A DNA stretch of 64,000 bases from Stomoxys calcitrans (lineage: Eukaryota; Arthropoda; Insecta; Diptera; Muscidae). Below the pieces are notes generated by a model. The model saw only the letters and a program-made list of their open reading frames with translations, had not been told where the DNA came from and searched no databases. Shown piece after piece: positions 23,207-33,703 of this stretch. Positions within the stretch are counted from its first letter, which is position 1; each line of letters opens with the position of its first letter. Location of the stretch: NCBI RefSeq assembly GCF_963082655.1, contig NC_081552.1, positions 60,473,404-60,537,403 of the forward strand, in the 5' to 3' direction. The translations under genes and the position numbers were made by a program.

Positions 23207-23207
23207 G

Positions 23208-23295
23208 TCACTTGATTCGTTCGCCAAGTCATTGAAAACAGATTTTATAAAGGTTATATAGCTGTTTTCAATGACTTGGCGAACTAATCGAGTGA
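23208..23295. repeat. 34-bp inverted repeat (hairpin)
   Basis: Left arm 23208-23241 and right arm 23262-23295 are complementary at 32 of 34 positions, with a 20-base spacer. The arms hold GTTCGCCAAGTCATTGAAAA. The right arm abuts the head of a mini-me at 23297. It could be a tiny fold-back element or a DNA inversion scar. Confidence 0.8.
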
Positions 23296-23296
23296 T

Positions 23297-24145
23297 AACA
23301 AGTAAACGTGTGAAAAGTCCGGCACAGCCGAACTATGGATCATACTTCTCAGTTTATTGCCCGATATCTTTTAAAGGACAAACAAAGGATAATGGATTAA
23401 AACTGTCAAGCTATTGGAGCTATTTCAGGTTATCAGCCGATTCGGACCATGCTTGGATTGGCTGTTGGAGACCATAGTAGAAGCCATTGTGCAACATTTC
23501 AGCCAAATCGGATTAGAATTGAGACCAATAATAGCTCAAAAATTAAAATCGGAAGATAGGGTCACATGGGAGCTATATCAGGTTATGGACCCAATCAGAC
23601 CATATTTGGCACGTGTGTGGAAGGTCATTGGAGATGTCGTTAAAATAATGTTTAGACAATCGCATAAGAATTGCGCCTTCTCGAGGCTCAAAGAGTCAAA
23701 TTAGGAGATCGGTTTATATGGCAACTATATCAAGTTTTAAACCGATTTGGACCATATTTAGCACAGATGTTGGAAGTCATAACAAAATACAAAAACAATT
23801 TGACACAAATGGGATAAAAATTGCGGGGTTTAGGGGCTCAAGAGGTCAAGATCCAAGATCAGTTTATATGGCAGCTATATCAAAACATTGGCCAATATGA
23901 CCCATTTACAATCACAACTGATTTACACTAATAGGAAGTATTTGTTCAAAATTTCATGCACCTAGCTTTATCCCTTCGAAGATTAGTATGTTTTGGACAA
24001 AATAGACGGACGGACATGGCTAAATCGACTTAGAATGTCAAGCCGATCAAAAATTTACATATATACTTTGTAGGGTCTCAGACTAATATTTCGATGTTTT
24101 ACAAACGAAATGATGAAATTAGTTTATGATGGAGGATATAAAAGG
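23297..24145 (+). mobile_element. mini-me subfamily I, diverged
   Basis: Head AACAAGTAAACGTGTGAAAA and GTCCGGCACAGCCGAA, four units, GACGGACGGACATGG, core, (TA)n and tail TGATGGAGGATATAAAAG. Older than most copies, judged by many substitutions. Confidence 0.7.
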
Positions 24146-24720
24146 AAAAAAAAAGAACTTTGTGGTCTAGGCCGTAATTTTCTTTACTGAAATTTTAAAT
24201 GGAAAATTATTCACAGTTATCACAAGTATTTTGTAGGAATATCCGTTACTAAAAAATATGTCTGATATTTATGCCATGGGTAAGCCGGAGATGCTTACCT
24301 CTTTGCAACGATGACATAAGATAAGCAGAAATTGGATTAAATTGAAAAATAGACAAAATGAAGACAATGTGATGGGCACCAATAGCGATCATCACCAACA
24401 ACAAACGCAGTGCCATCTTTTAGGGGATATTATTATTTGAATAGCAAAGCCAACCCGAACAAATAAATAGAGCGTGAGAGGTACAACAGAGAGTGTTCAA
24501 AGTTGAGCATATGCTTTTCATTAATGTTTTGACCACTTGTCTGTCTTTCGAATAAATAAAATATAGGAACTAAACTGTGACTGTTTTCAGTTATATTTTT
24601 TTAACCCTTCTATCCTGCCACAAGTTTCCACAAAAGTCTAAAAGTTCTATAAAAAATGGCTGCAAAATACATAGGTAACTTAGTGAATGCACAGAAGTTA
24701 TATATCTTATGGTGTTGCGC
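24146..24720. other. Unassigned; includes type C repeat relative
   Basis: No long frame. About 24380-24600 shares blocks with 21310-21740 (see that entry). The remainder is AT-rich with no family recognised. Confidence 0.3.
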
Positions 24721-25845
24721 TTTGCTTGTTTATTTGTTTATCTGTTTATTTGTAAGTTTTGTTTATCCGTTTGGACTCGAAAACAGCTGAACCGATTTTC
24801 ATGAAGTTTTCGCAGATGATACAGTTTGAACTCCCGGTGAAAATAAGGAACTACATATTTTGATATCCGAAGGGGGGACTGACCCTCCCCCATACCTCAA
24901 TTTTCAAAACCGCCAGATCTCGGATATGCGTACACCGATTTAAGCGAAAGTTTATATGCCACCTTATGGTACCCCAAAAACACGAAATTGGTATAAAATT
25001 TTTGGGTCAAATAATCTGTGGATACACCCCATCCCAAAACCCACCGAACGAACATTTTTACCGATTGGGACAATATGGGTATCAAATGAAATATATTTAA
25101 GAGTAGATTACGAACCTGGTAAACAAATTTCGTTCAAAGTATTCGGGGGATCCCCGACTCTCAACAGGACTCATTTACCGATTTGGGCAATATGAGTATC
25201 GATAGAAAGGTATTTCAAAGTAGAGTACAAAACTGACACAAACATTTATTCCTTGGTGTCTGAGGGGCCTCTCACCCCCCAAAACCCCCCGCACGGACAT
25301 GTTTACCGATTGGGACAATATGGGTATCAAACAATATATATTTAAAACTAGAGTCAAAATTGGTATACAAATTTCGCCCGAAGTGTTCTGGGTCGTCCCC
25401 CACCTCCCCATAAAAAAAACCTTACCTCCTCTTTCACAACTTTGGGTAAAAGTAGAGTATAAATATGACATAAAATTTATTCATTGGTGTCTGAGGATAA
25501 TATGTGATATTAGGAGGATAATGTGTGATTATAATATGTGAATTAAAAAAAGTCTATGTCAGTAGAGTTCAGGATTTAATAATCTGGGTCTTTTCCTGCC
25601 GTTTAGCAGGACATGTATATCGCGACAATAAAGGATTAAATTTAATTGCTTTTTGAGTCTTAGCGCCGGGGGGAGCGACCCTCTCCTCCCAATAAAAACA
25701 AAATCAAACTGTCATGTAGGACGACCGATAATATATAGTACTCAAGTGAAAGGATGTGTCAGAGTGCAATCCCCCTTCCCCTATTCTACTAAAAAAAAAA
25801 TTAATTCAAACTTTTATATGAAGGACGATCAGGATAGAATCCTAG
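24721..25845 (+). repeat. B-family element, 5' block and array
   Basis: TTTG/TTTA-rich start (24725-24770), CGTTTGGACTCGAAAACAGC, then units with GACCGATTGGGACAATATGG-like, ATCAAATGAAATATATTT and TCCTTGGTGTCTGAGGGGCC. The last part (25560-25800: GGGGGGAGCGACCCTCTCCT) matches the B copy at 30480-30560. It is cut by a LINE at about 25850. Confidence 0.65.
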
Positions 25846-25849
25846 TTTC

Positions 25850-26966
25850 CCATCCTGCCGGGTTTCCTATCGTCGCCTCGATTATACCGCAATGGTATCT
25901 ATCAGCTGGTCCCATCCTCAATCCATTCTTCCATCGCCTTAAGTTTCATAGCCGCAGTGGCTGCCTCACATTTAATCTGTATGTCTATGGGTCGGATATT
26001 TAGAATAGTACCTAATAGTCCTCATCGCTCCGCCGGTGCCAAGACAACATGTTCTCTGAATTTGTTGTATAATGCAAATGTTGCACTTTTCCTCCATAGC
26101 AGTCCACCAAACTACCGAGGCTTAAGTAAGTACTTGTTTAATCACGCTTCTGTAGACCCAACGGCCGTCTACATAGTGTCCAAAAGCTGTGATCCTTCTT
26201 AGATCACTCCTAAATGTAACATTTCCAATTAAGTTTCCTATCCAAGATCACTCCTAAGTATTTGACCTTGTCAGATATCGAAATCGTTTTATTGAGGAAA
26301 CGTGGTGCGTTAAATTGGCCCACATTCGTTTTCCTCATGAACAGGCAAACTTAGATTTAGCCCAGTCATATGCCATATACAAACCCTTTCGGCCCTTCTG
26401 CATAGCTGGTTTGGATTCTTACCCCTAATAAGTATTATAACATCGTCTGCATAGCAGGTTCAAATCCCTCCTCAGTCAGCATCCGTAATAGGTTATTTTT
26501 GGTGGTTACCCATAGGAGTGGCAATAAAATGCCCCCCCCTGTGGCATGCGTTGTGCCACTTTCTCCCTTTTATTTATGTCATGGGACCTGCAATGTATCC
26601 CCCTGGTCCTTAGCATATGGTTTATCCAGTCTCTAAGGACCCGGTCTACTCTGTACTTGTATAAGAATTCGATCAATATGTCGGTCCGTACATTATTAAA
26701 CACCCCTCGCTGTCAATGCAAACCGCCAATGTGTACATTTTTGGCATCGAAGGATTCTTCTATTTTATGCACAACCTCATATAGGGCAGTCTACACCGAC
26801 CTTACCTTGACGTAGGTTTGCTGTTTGTTTTTAAGCAGTTCGTTGGATGTCCTATTCTTTATCATGGTATCCACAATACGTTTAATGGTTTTGAGTAGAA
26901 AGGACGTAAGGCTAATAGGGCTGTAGGCCATTGGTGTCGCATTACTTGCCGTAATCTTCTATTATA
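25850..26966 (-). pseudogene. LINE reverse transcriptase fragment (I/R1/jockey-like), several frameshifts
   Basis: Minus-strand translation in shifting frames gives RT blocks in order. They are YSPISLTSFLLKTIKRIVD (about 26870-26930, Ser for the usual Arg in YRPISLT); VRSVQTALYEVVHKIEESFD (about 26735-26810); MPQGGAF (about 26530-26552, usually GTPQGG); and CYADDVIILIRGKNPNQLC with the catalytic YADD at 26442-26453. After RT come ASVVWWTAMEEKCNI and RTCCLGTGGAMRT (about 26000-26110) and IRPIDIQIKCEAATAAM (about 25940-25990). Endonuclease and RNase H parts are absent. At least three frame changes and stop codons make it dead. Its 5' side is cut by the mini-me II head at 26968. Confidence 0.85.
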
Positions 26967-27279
26967 TAACAAGTAAAAAGGCGTTAAGTTCGGCCGGGCC
27001 GAACTTTGGATACCCACCACCTCCATCAAAATCCGATGAAAATTGCATACCTTATGTCCCATAGCAGTTATGTCGAAATATGTTCCGATGTGGATCAAAT
27101 ACTAATAAGTACAAGTTATTGCTCAATTGTGTATATATTGGGTTGCCCAAAAAGTTATTGCGGATTTTTTAAAAGAAAGTTAATGCATTAGAATGAACTT
27201 AAATCAAATATACTTTTTACACTTTTTTCTAAAGCAAGCTAAAAGTAACAGGTGATAACTGACAGAAGAAAGGAATTAC

Positions 27280-27281
<2 letters not shown>

Positions 27282-27312
<31 letters not shown>
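27282..27312. repeat. (TA)n microsatellite
   Basis: Uninterrupted AT dinucleotides next to the small MITE. Similar runs lie at 27545-27560 and 28454-28482. They are natural TA targets for the Tc1/mariner-type insertions around them. Confidence 0.9.
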
Positions 27313-27315
<3 letters not shown>

Positions 27316-27544
27316 GGTGGCTGATGAAAGCCGCTACCAAAAAAAAATGTAATAACTTTTTTTCTATTTAATAATAATAATTTAATAATTAATTTAATTA
27401 ATTAATTAATTAATTTAATTAATAATAATTTAATAATTAATTTAATAATTTAATTTAACATGAATAAAAGAAAAATGTATTCCATACACCGAAAAAAAAA
27501 TGTAGCAATATTCATCATTGTAGCAATATTCATCAGCCACCCTG
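27313..27544. mobile_element. Small TIR element (MITE), 232 bp
   Basis: Terminal inverted repeat CAGGGTGGCTGATGAA at 27313-27328 and its reverse complement at 27529-27544, flanked by TA. The interior is AT-rich, with a run of TTAAT/TAAT words at 27365-27460 and a short internal direct repeat (GTAGCAATATTCATCA). Non-coding. It is Tc1/mariner-type by its TA sites. Confidence 0.8.
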
Positions 27545-27562
27545 TATATATATATATAAATA

Positions 27563-28315
27563 ACCCCATAAAGTATATATATTCTTGATCGTCGCGACAT
27601 TTTATGTCGATCTAGCCATGTCCGTCCGTCTGTCCGTCCGTACGTCTGTCCGTCCATCTGCCTGTCTGTCGAAAGCACGCTAACTTCCGAAGGAGTAAAG
27701 CTAGCCGCTTGAAATTTTGCACAAATACTTCTTATTAGTGTAGGTCGGTTGGTATTGTAAATGGGCCATATCGGTCCATGTTTTGATATATCTGCCATAT
27801 AAACCGATCTTGGGTCTTGACTTCTTGAGCCTCTAGAGTGCGCAATTCTTATCCGAGTGGGATGAAATTTTGCACGACGTGTTTTGCTATGATATCCAAT
27901 AACTGTGCCAAGTATGGTTCACATCGGTTCATAACCTGATATAGCTGCCATAAAAACCGATCTTCGGTCTTGACTTCTTGAGCCTCTAGAGCGTGCAATT
28001 CTTATGCGATTGGGATGAAATTTTGTACGACGGATCCTCTCATGACCATCAACATATGTGTTTATTAGGGTCAGAATCGGTCTATAGCCCGATACAGCTC
28101 CCATATATTTTACTTTTTGAGACCCCAACATATAATTTAATATTGTGGTCTAAACCGGATCATATCTTGATATCGCTCTAATAGCAGAGCAAATCTTTTC
28201 TTATATCATTTTTTGCCTAAGAAGAGATGCCGGGAAAAGAACTGACAAATGCGCTCCATGGTGGAGGGTATATAAGATTCGGCCCGGCCGAACTTAGCAC
28301 GCTTTTACTTGTTTT
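27563..28315 (-). mobile_element. mini-me subfamily I, tail-truncated, nested
   Basis: Starts within the element at CCCCATAAAGTATATATATT (tail missing), then core, (GTCY)n at about 27618-27670, three units, GCCTAAGAAGAGATGCCGGG, head palindrome TTCGGCCCGGCCGAA and end CACGCTTTTACTTGTT. The missing tail coincides with the TA-rich join to the MITE. Confidence 0.78.
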
Positions 28316-28451
28316 ACACTTTTTTCTAAAGCAAGCTAAAAGTAACAGGTGATAACTGACAGAAGAAAGAATGCAATTACAGAGTCACAACCTGTGAAAA
28401 AATTTGTCAACGCTGACTGTATGAAAAATCCGCAATTACTTTTTGGGCAAC

Positions 28452-28485
<34 letters not shown>

Positions 28486-29574
28486 AGTCACTGTGTCAAA
28501 TTTCAGTGAAATCAGATTATAAATGCGCCTTTTATGGGGCCAAGACTTTAAAGCGAGAGATCGGTGTATATGGCAGCTATATCTAAATCTGCACCGATTT
28601 GAGTTAACTTGCAGAAAAATATCGAAGAGCCTTACACAACGCACTGTCCCAAACATCGGCGAAATCGGACAATAAATGCGCCTTTTATGGCCCCAAAACC
28701 CAAAACCGAGAGATCTGTCTATATAGCAGCTATATCGAAATCTGGACCGATCTGTGCCATATTGCAGAAGTATGTCAAGGGACATAACTTAACTCACTGT
28801 TCCAAATTTCGGCGACATCGGGCAATAAATGCGCCTTTCATGGGCCCAAAACCTTAAATCGAGAGTTCGGTCTATATGGCAGCTATATCCAAATCTGAAC
28901 CGATCTGGACCAAATTGAAGAACAATTTCGAAGGGCCTAACACAACTCACTGTCGCAAATTTCAGCAAAATCGGATAATAAATGTGGCTTTTGTGGGCCT
29001 AAGACCCTAAATCGGAGGATCAGTCTATATGGCAGCTATATCCAAATCTGAACCGATCTGAGCCAAATTAACGAAGGATGTCGAAGGACCTAACACAACT
29101 CACTGACCTAAATTTCAGCAAAATCGGATAATAAATGTAGCTTTTATGGGCCTAAGACCCTAAATCGGAGGATCGGTCTATATGGCAGCTATATTCAAAT
29201 CTGGACCGATCTGAGCCAAATTGACGGAGGATGTCGAAGGGCCTAACAAAACTCACTGTTTTTAGCAAAATCGGATAATAAATGTGGCTTTTATGGGCCT
29301 AAGACCCTAAATCGGCCGATCGGTCTATATGGGGGCTATATCAAGATATAGTCCGATATAGCCCATCTTCGAACTTAACCTGCTTATGAACAAAAAAAGA
29401 ATCTGTGCAAATCTTCAGCTCAATATCTCTATTTTTAAAGACTGTAGCGTGATTTCGGACATGTCTAGATCGTCTTAGATTTTTACGCTGATCAAGAATA
29501 TATATATTTTATAGGGTCGGAAATGGACATTTCGATATGTTGCAAACGGAATGACAAAATGAAACAAACTAACA

Positions 29575-30622
29575 AACAAAGTTTATACCCACCATCCTTC
29601 ACCATCCATTGGGACAACATGGTTATCAAATGAAAGGTATTTAAGAGTGAAGTACGAATTTGGTATACAAATTTCACTCTAAACTTTCGGGGGGTTCTCC
29701 CACCCCCAAAAAAGCCCCAAGAGGACACTTTCACAGCTTTGGGTAATATGGGTATCAAATGAAAGGAATTTGAGGGTAGAGTACGAACTTGACATTAAAA
29801 TGTCAAGTTCGTACTCTACCCTAAGTGTCAGAGGACCTCCACCCCAAAAACACCACCCAACAGGACACTTTACGCGCTTGGAGCAATATGGGTATCGAAT
29901 AAAAGGTATTTAAGAGTAGAATACAAATCTGAGACAAAAAGAAATATTTTTTGGTGTCTGAGGGTCCTCCCCACCCAAAACCACCAGCAGGGCGATTGGA
30001 AAAATATGGATATCAAATGAAAGCTATTTAAAGGTAAAGTCCAATACTGATATAAAAATTTATTCCTTGGTGTCTGAGGCGCCTCCTAACCCCCCAAAAC
30101 CCTTCAACTGAACATGTTTACCGATTGAGACAATATGGGTATCAAACGAAAGATATTTGGAAGCTGAGTACACATCTGTTATAAGAATTAGGCGGCCTCC
30201 CCAACCCAAAAAATCCCCAAAACGGGCATAAATGTCCATGTGACTTGACTACGAATCTGGCATGCACAATTAGGATAGAGTCTGGGACCGCCCCACCCAC
30301 TAAATACCCTTCAATAGGACGTGTAGTTCGATCGGGATAATATGTCAATTAAAAGAAAGGTCTATGACAGTATATTTCCAATCTAATGTTGGTATAGAAT
30401 TCAAGAATCTGGGTCACGTCCTACCGTTCCACAGAACAGTAGAAAAGACTCAAATAAATTGTCATTTGGTTCTTAGCGTCGGGGGGAGCGACCCTCTCCT
30501 CCCAATAAATGCGACGTCAAACTTTCATGTAGGATGACCGAGAATATATTATACTCAAATGAAAGGGCGTGTCAGAGGGAAATCCCCCTCCTCCTATCCT
30601 ACCAAAAAAAAAAGGAATTAAA
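29575..30622 (+). repeat. B-family array
   Basis: Units with GGGACAACATGGTTATCAAA, TGAAAGGTATTTAAGAGTG, TTCGGGGGGTTCTCCCACCC and TTGGTGTCTGAGGGTCCTCC. They end with the block GGGGGGAGCGACCCTCTCCT (30480-30500). A perfect 24-bp palindrome lies at 29773-29822. The array is interrupted at 30623 by a mini-me. No gene is seen. Confidence 0.65.
29773..29822. repeat. Perfect palindrome, 24-bp arms with 2-base centre
   Basis: The arm beginning AGGGTAGAGTACGAACTTGA at 29773-29796 is exactly complementary to 29799-29822; the spacer is AA. A related copy at about 33524-33560 keeps the left arm and only the first few bases of the right arm. Confidence 0.95.
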
Positions 30623-31479
30623 AACAAGTAAAAGCGTGCTAAGTTCGGCCGGGCCGAATCTTATATACCCTCCACCATGGATCGCATTTGTCGAGTTGTT
30701 TTCCCGGCATCTCTTCTTAGGCTAAAAAGGATATAAGAAAAGAGTTGCTCTGCTATTAAAACGATATCAAGATATGGTCCGGTTCGGACCACAATTAAAT
30801 TATATGTTGGAGAACTGTGTAAAATTTCAGCCAATTCGTATAAGAATTGCGCCCATTGGGGCTCACGAAGTAAAATAGAGAGAACGATTTATATGGGATC
30901 TGTATCGGGCTATAGACCGATTCAGACCATAATAAACACGTTTGTTGATGGTCATGAGAGGATTCGTCGTACAAAATTTCAGGCATATCGGATAATAATT
31001 GCGACCTCTAGGGGTCAAGAAGTCAAGATCCCAGATCGGTTTATATGGCAGCTATATCAGGTTATAGACCGATTTGAACTATACTTGGCACAGTTGTTGG
31101 ATATCATAACAAAACACGTAGTGCCAAAATTCATTCCAATCGGATAAGAATTGCGCCCTCTAGAGGCTCAAGAAGTCAAGACCCAAGATCGGTTTATATG
31201 ACAGCTATATCAAAACATGGACCGATATGGCCCATTTACAATACCAACCGACCTACACTAATAAGAAGTAGTTGTGCAAAATTTCAAGCGGCTAGCTTTA
31301 CTCCTTCGGAAGTTAGCGTGCTTTCGACAGACGGACGGACATGGCTAGATCGACATAAAATGTCACGACGATCAAGAATATATATACTTTATAGGGTCTA
31401 AGACGAATATTTCGAGTAGTTACAAACAGAATGACGAAATTAGTATACCCCCCATCTTATGGTGGAGGGGATAAAAAAG
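30623..31479 (+). mobile_element. mini-me subfamily I
   Basis: Head AACAAGTAAAAGCGTGCTAA with a perfect TTCGGCCGGGCCGAA palindrome, ACCATGGATCGCATTTGTCG, two to three units, short (GACG) tract, core, (TA)n and tail CTTATGGTGGAGGGGATAAA. One of the best preserved heads. A DD41D fragment begins 6 bases after its tail. Confidence 0.82.
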
Positions 31480-31485
31480 GAATTA

Positions 31486-31862
31486 AAGGGTGATTTTTTT
31501 GAGGTTAGGATTTTCATGCATTAGTATTTGACAGATCACGTGGGATTTCAGACATGGTGTCAAAGAGAAAGATGCTTAGTATGCTTTGACATTTCATCAT
31601 GAATAGACTTACTAACGAGCAACGCTTGCAAATCATTGAATTTTATTACCAAAATCAGTGTTCGGTTCGAAATGTGTTCATTCACCGTTCAGCGATGAGG
31701 CTCATTTCTGGTTGAATGGCTACGTAAATAAGCAAAATTGTCGCATTTGGAGTGAAGAGCAACCAGAAGCCGTTCAAGAACTGCCCATGCATCCCGAAAA
31801 ATGCACTGTTTGGTGTGGTTTGTACGCTGGTGGAATCATTGGACCGTATTTTTTCAAAAGAT
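31486..31862 (+). mobile_element. Rearranged DD41D mariner derivative, one end only
   Basis: AAGGGTGATTTTTTTGAGG end with TA before it (31484-31485), then the transposase ATG at 31601 and about 25 codons. Then comes CATTCACCGT (an inverted piece from near codon 220) joined to the segment around FSDEAHFWLNG through GIIGPYFFK (codons about 154-210). There is no right end: the sequence runs into mini-me I at TTCAAAAG|ATTTGCTCTG. The same CATTCACCGT junction occurs in the fold-back copy at 40653, so they share an ancestor. Confidence 0.85.
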
Positions 31863-33081
31863 TTGCTCTGCTATTAGAGCGATATCAAGATATGATCCGG
31901 TTTGGACCACAATTAAATTATATGTTGGAGACCTGTGTAAAATGTCAGCAAATTCGAATAAGAATTACTCTCTTTGTGAGCTCAAAAAGTAAAATAGAGA
32001 GATCGATTTATATGGGAGCTGTATCGGGCTATGGACCGATTCAGACCATAATAAACACGTACGTTGATAGTCATGAAAGAATCCGTCGTACAAAATTTCA
32101 GGCAAATCGGATAATAATTGCGACCTCTAGGGCTCAAGAAGTCAAGATCCCAGATCGGTTTATATGGCAGCTATATCAGGTTATGAACCGACTTATACTT
32201 TATTTGATATAGTTGTTGAAAGTAACAATAAAAAACGTCTTGCGAAATTTCAGCCAAATCGGATAGGAATTGCGCCCTCTAGAAGCTCAAGAAGTCAAGT
32301 CCCCAGATCTGTTTATATGACAGCTATATCAGGTTATAGACAGATTTGAACCACACTTGGCACAGTTGTTGGATATCGTAACAAAATACTTCGTGCCAAA
32401 ATTCATTTAAATTGGATAAGAATTGCGCCCTCTAGAGGCTCAAGAAGTCAAGACCCAAGATCGGTTTATATGGCAGCTATATCAGGTTATGGACCGATTT
32501 CAACCATACTTGGCACAGTTGTTGAATATAATAACGAAACACGTCGTGCAAAATTTCATTCCAATCGGATAAGAATTGCGCACTCTAGGGGCTCAAGAAG
32601 TCAAGACCCAAGATCGGTTTATATGGCAGCTATATCAGGTTATGAACTGATTTGAACCAAACTTGGCACAGTTGTTGGATATCATAGCAAAACGCGTCGT
32701 GCAAAATTTCATCCCAATCGGATAAGAATTGCGCACTCTAGAGGCTCAAGAAGTCAAGACCCAAGATCGGTTTATATGGCAGCTATATCAAAACATGGAC
32801 CGATATGGCCCATTTGCAATACCAACCGACCTACACTAATAAGAAGTATTTGTGCAAAATTTCAAGCGGCTAGCTTTACTCCTTCGGAAGTTAGCGTGCT
32901 TTCGACAGACAGGCGGACGGACGGACGGACGGACAGACGGACGGACATGGCTAGATCGACATAAAATTTCACGACGATCAAGAATATATATACTTTATGG
33001 GGTCTCAGACAAATATTTCGAGTAGTTACAATCAGAATGACGAAATTAGTATACCCCCCATCTTATGGTGGAGGGTATAAT
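31863..33081 (+). mobile_element. mini-me subfamily I lacking its head
   Basis: Starts at the block ATTTGCTCTGCTATTAGAGC that normally follows the head by about 100 bases. Seven or so units, a long (GGAC)n tract (32908-32948), core, (TA)n and tail CTTATGGTGGAGGGTATAAT follow. Its left edge is the breakpoint with the DD41D fragment; AAAAG is shared by both parent sequences at the join. Confidence 0.78.
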
Positions 33082-33703
33082 AATATATGAATAATATATG
33101 ATCGGCCTGATCAGGATAGAATACGACTGAAATAAAAGATTCTGGTAGTAGAGTACACTTTTTACCCTCAAATTGGGATGGACACAGGAGGACACGGGGA
33201 TCCTTAAGAAACTGGTATCCCAAGTGGTCGCTTTGAAATATGATTTTAAATGAAATATATATTTTATAGGGTCGGAAATGGACATTTCGATGTGTTGCAA
33301 ACGGAATGACAAAATGAAACAAATTAACAAACAAAGTTTATACCCACCAACCTTCACCATCCATTGGGACAATATGGTTATCAAATGAAAGGTATTTAAG
33401 AGTGAAGTACGAATTTGGTATGGAAATTTCACTCTAAACTTTCGGGGGGTTCTCCCACCCCCAAAAAAGCCCCAAGAGGACACTTTCACAGCTTTGGGCA
33501 ATATGGGTATCAAATGAAAGGAATTTGAGGGTAGAGTACGAACTTGACATTAAAATGTCAATGAAATATCCATATTGGTGCGAAATATCTGAAAGGCCTA
33601 TCAGTGCCCCCAAACAGGATTTATTTCCTGACGTGACTGTATAGGGCTTAGAAAAAATAAGAGAGTGATAGAAGGTGCAGCGGAGCGGGCCCTGTCCAGC
33701 TAG
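33082..33703 (+). mobile_element. B-family array ending in a CTAG terminus, with a repeated segment
   Basis: 33255-33555 nearly repeats 29505-29806, including the join between a mini-me II tail and a B array. From 33563 the sequence matches 6474-6620 (AAATATCCATATTGGTGCGA, CCAAACAGGATTTATTTCC). It finishes GTGCAGCGGAGCGGGCCCTG and TCCAGCTAG at 33703. Another B element starts at the next base. Confidence 0.65.

Larger units (their letters stand above)
27138..28455. mobile_element. mariner-type MITE with TTGGGTTGCCC ends, internally interrupted
   Basis: Left end TTGGGTTGCCCAAAAAGTTA (27138 on, continuing TTGCGGATTTTT) and the right end at 28424-28455 are inverted repeats of about 32 bp with one mismatch. 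TA lies on each side (27136-27137, 28456-28457). Only about 145 bp of left and right sequence belongs to the element. The centre is filled by the MITE at 27313 and a mini-me at 27563. About 68 bp (27215-27282) is repeated at 28312-28383, flanking the nested load. No transposase remains. Confidence 0.75.
26968..29574 (+). mobile_element. mini-me subfamily II carrying a nest of younger insertions
   Basis: Head AACAAGTAAAAAGGCGTTAA and TTCGGCCGGGCCGAA, then CACCACCTCCATCAAAATCC. The element breaks at 27137 and resumes about 28458 with units containing GAGAGATCGGTCTATATGGC-like and GGACAATAAATGCGCC. Core TTTTTACGCTGATCAAGAAT, (TA)n and a truncated tail follow (GACAAAATGAAACAAAC instead of the usual ATACCCCCATCC). 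Everything between 27138 and 28455 is secondary insertion. Confidence 0.78.

Noticed and set aside
28336..28857. 149-codon minus frame and 82-codon plus frame over the same DNA
   Set aside because: Two-strand openness over subfamily II units and MITE sequence is a sign of repeat composition, not coding.
33046..33513. 155-codon minus-strand frame
   Set aside because: Covers a mini-me tail, B units and their junction; the same peptide start occurs at 29758 through the duplicated segment. No domain.
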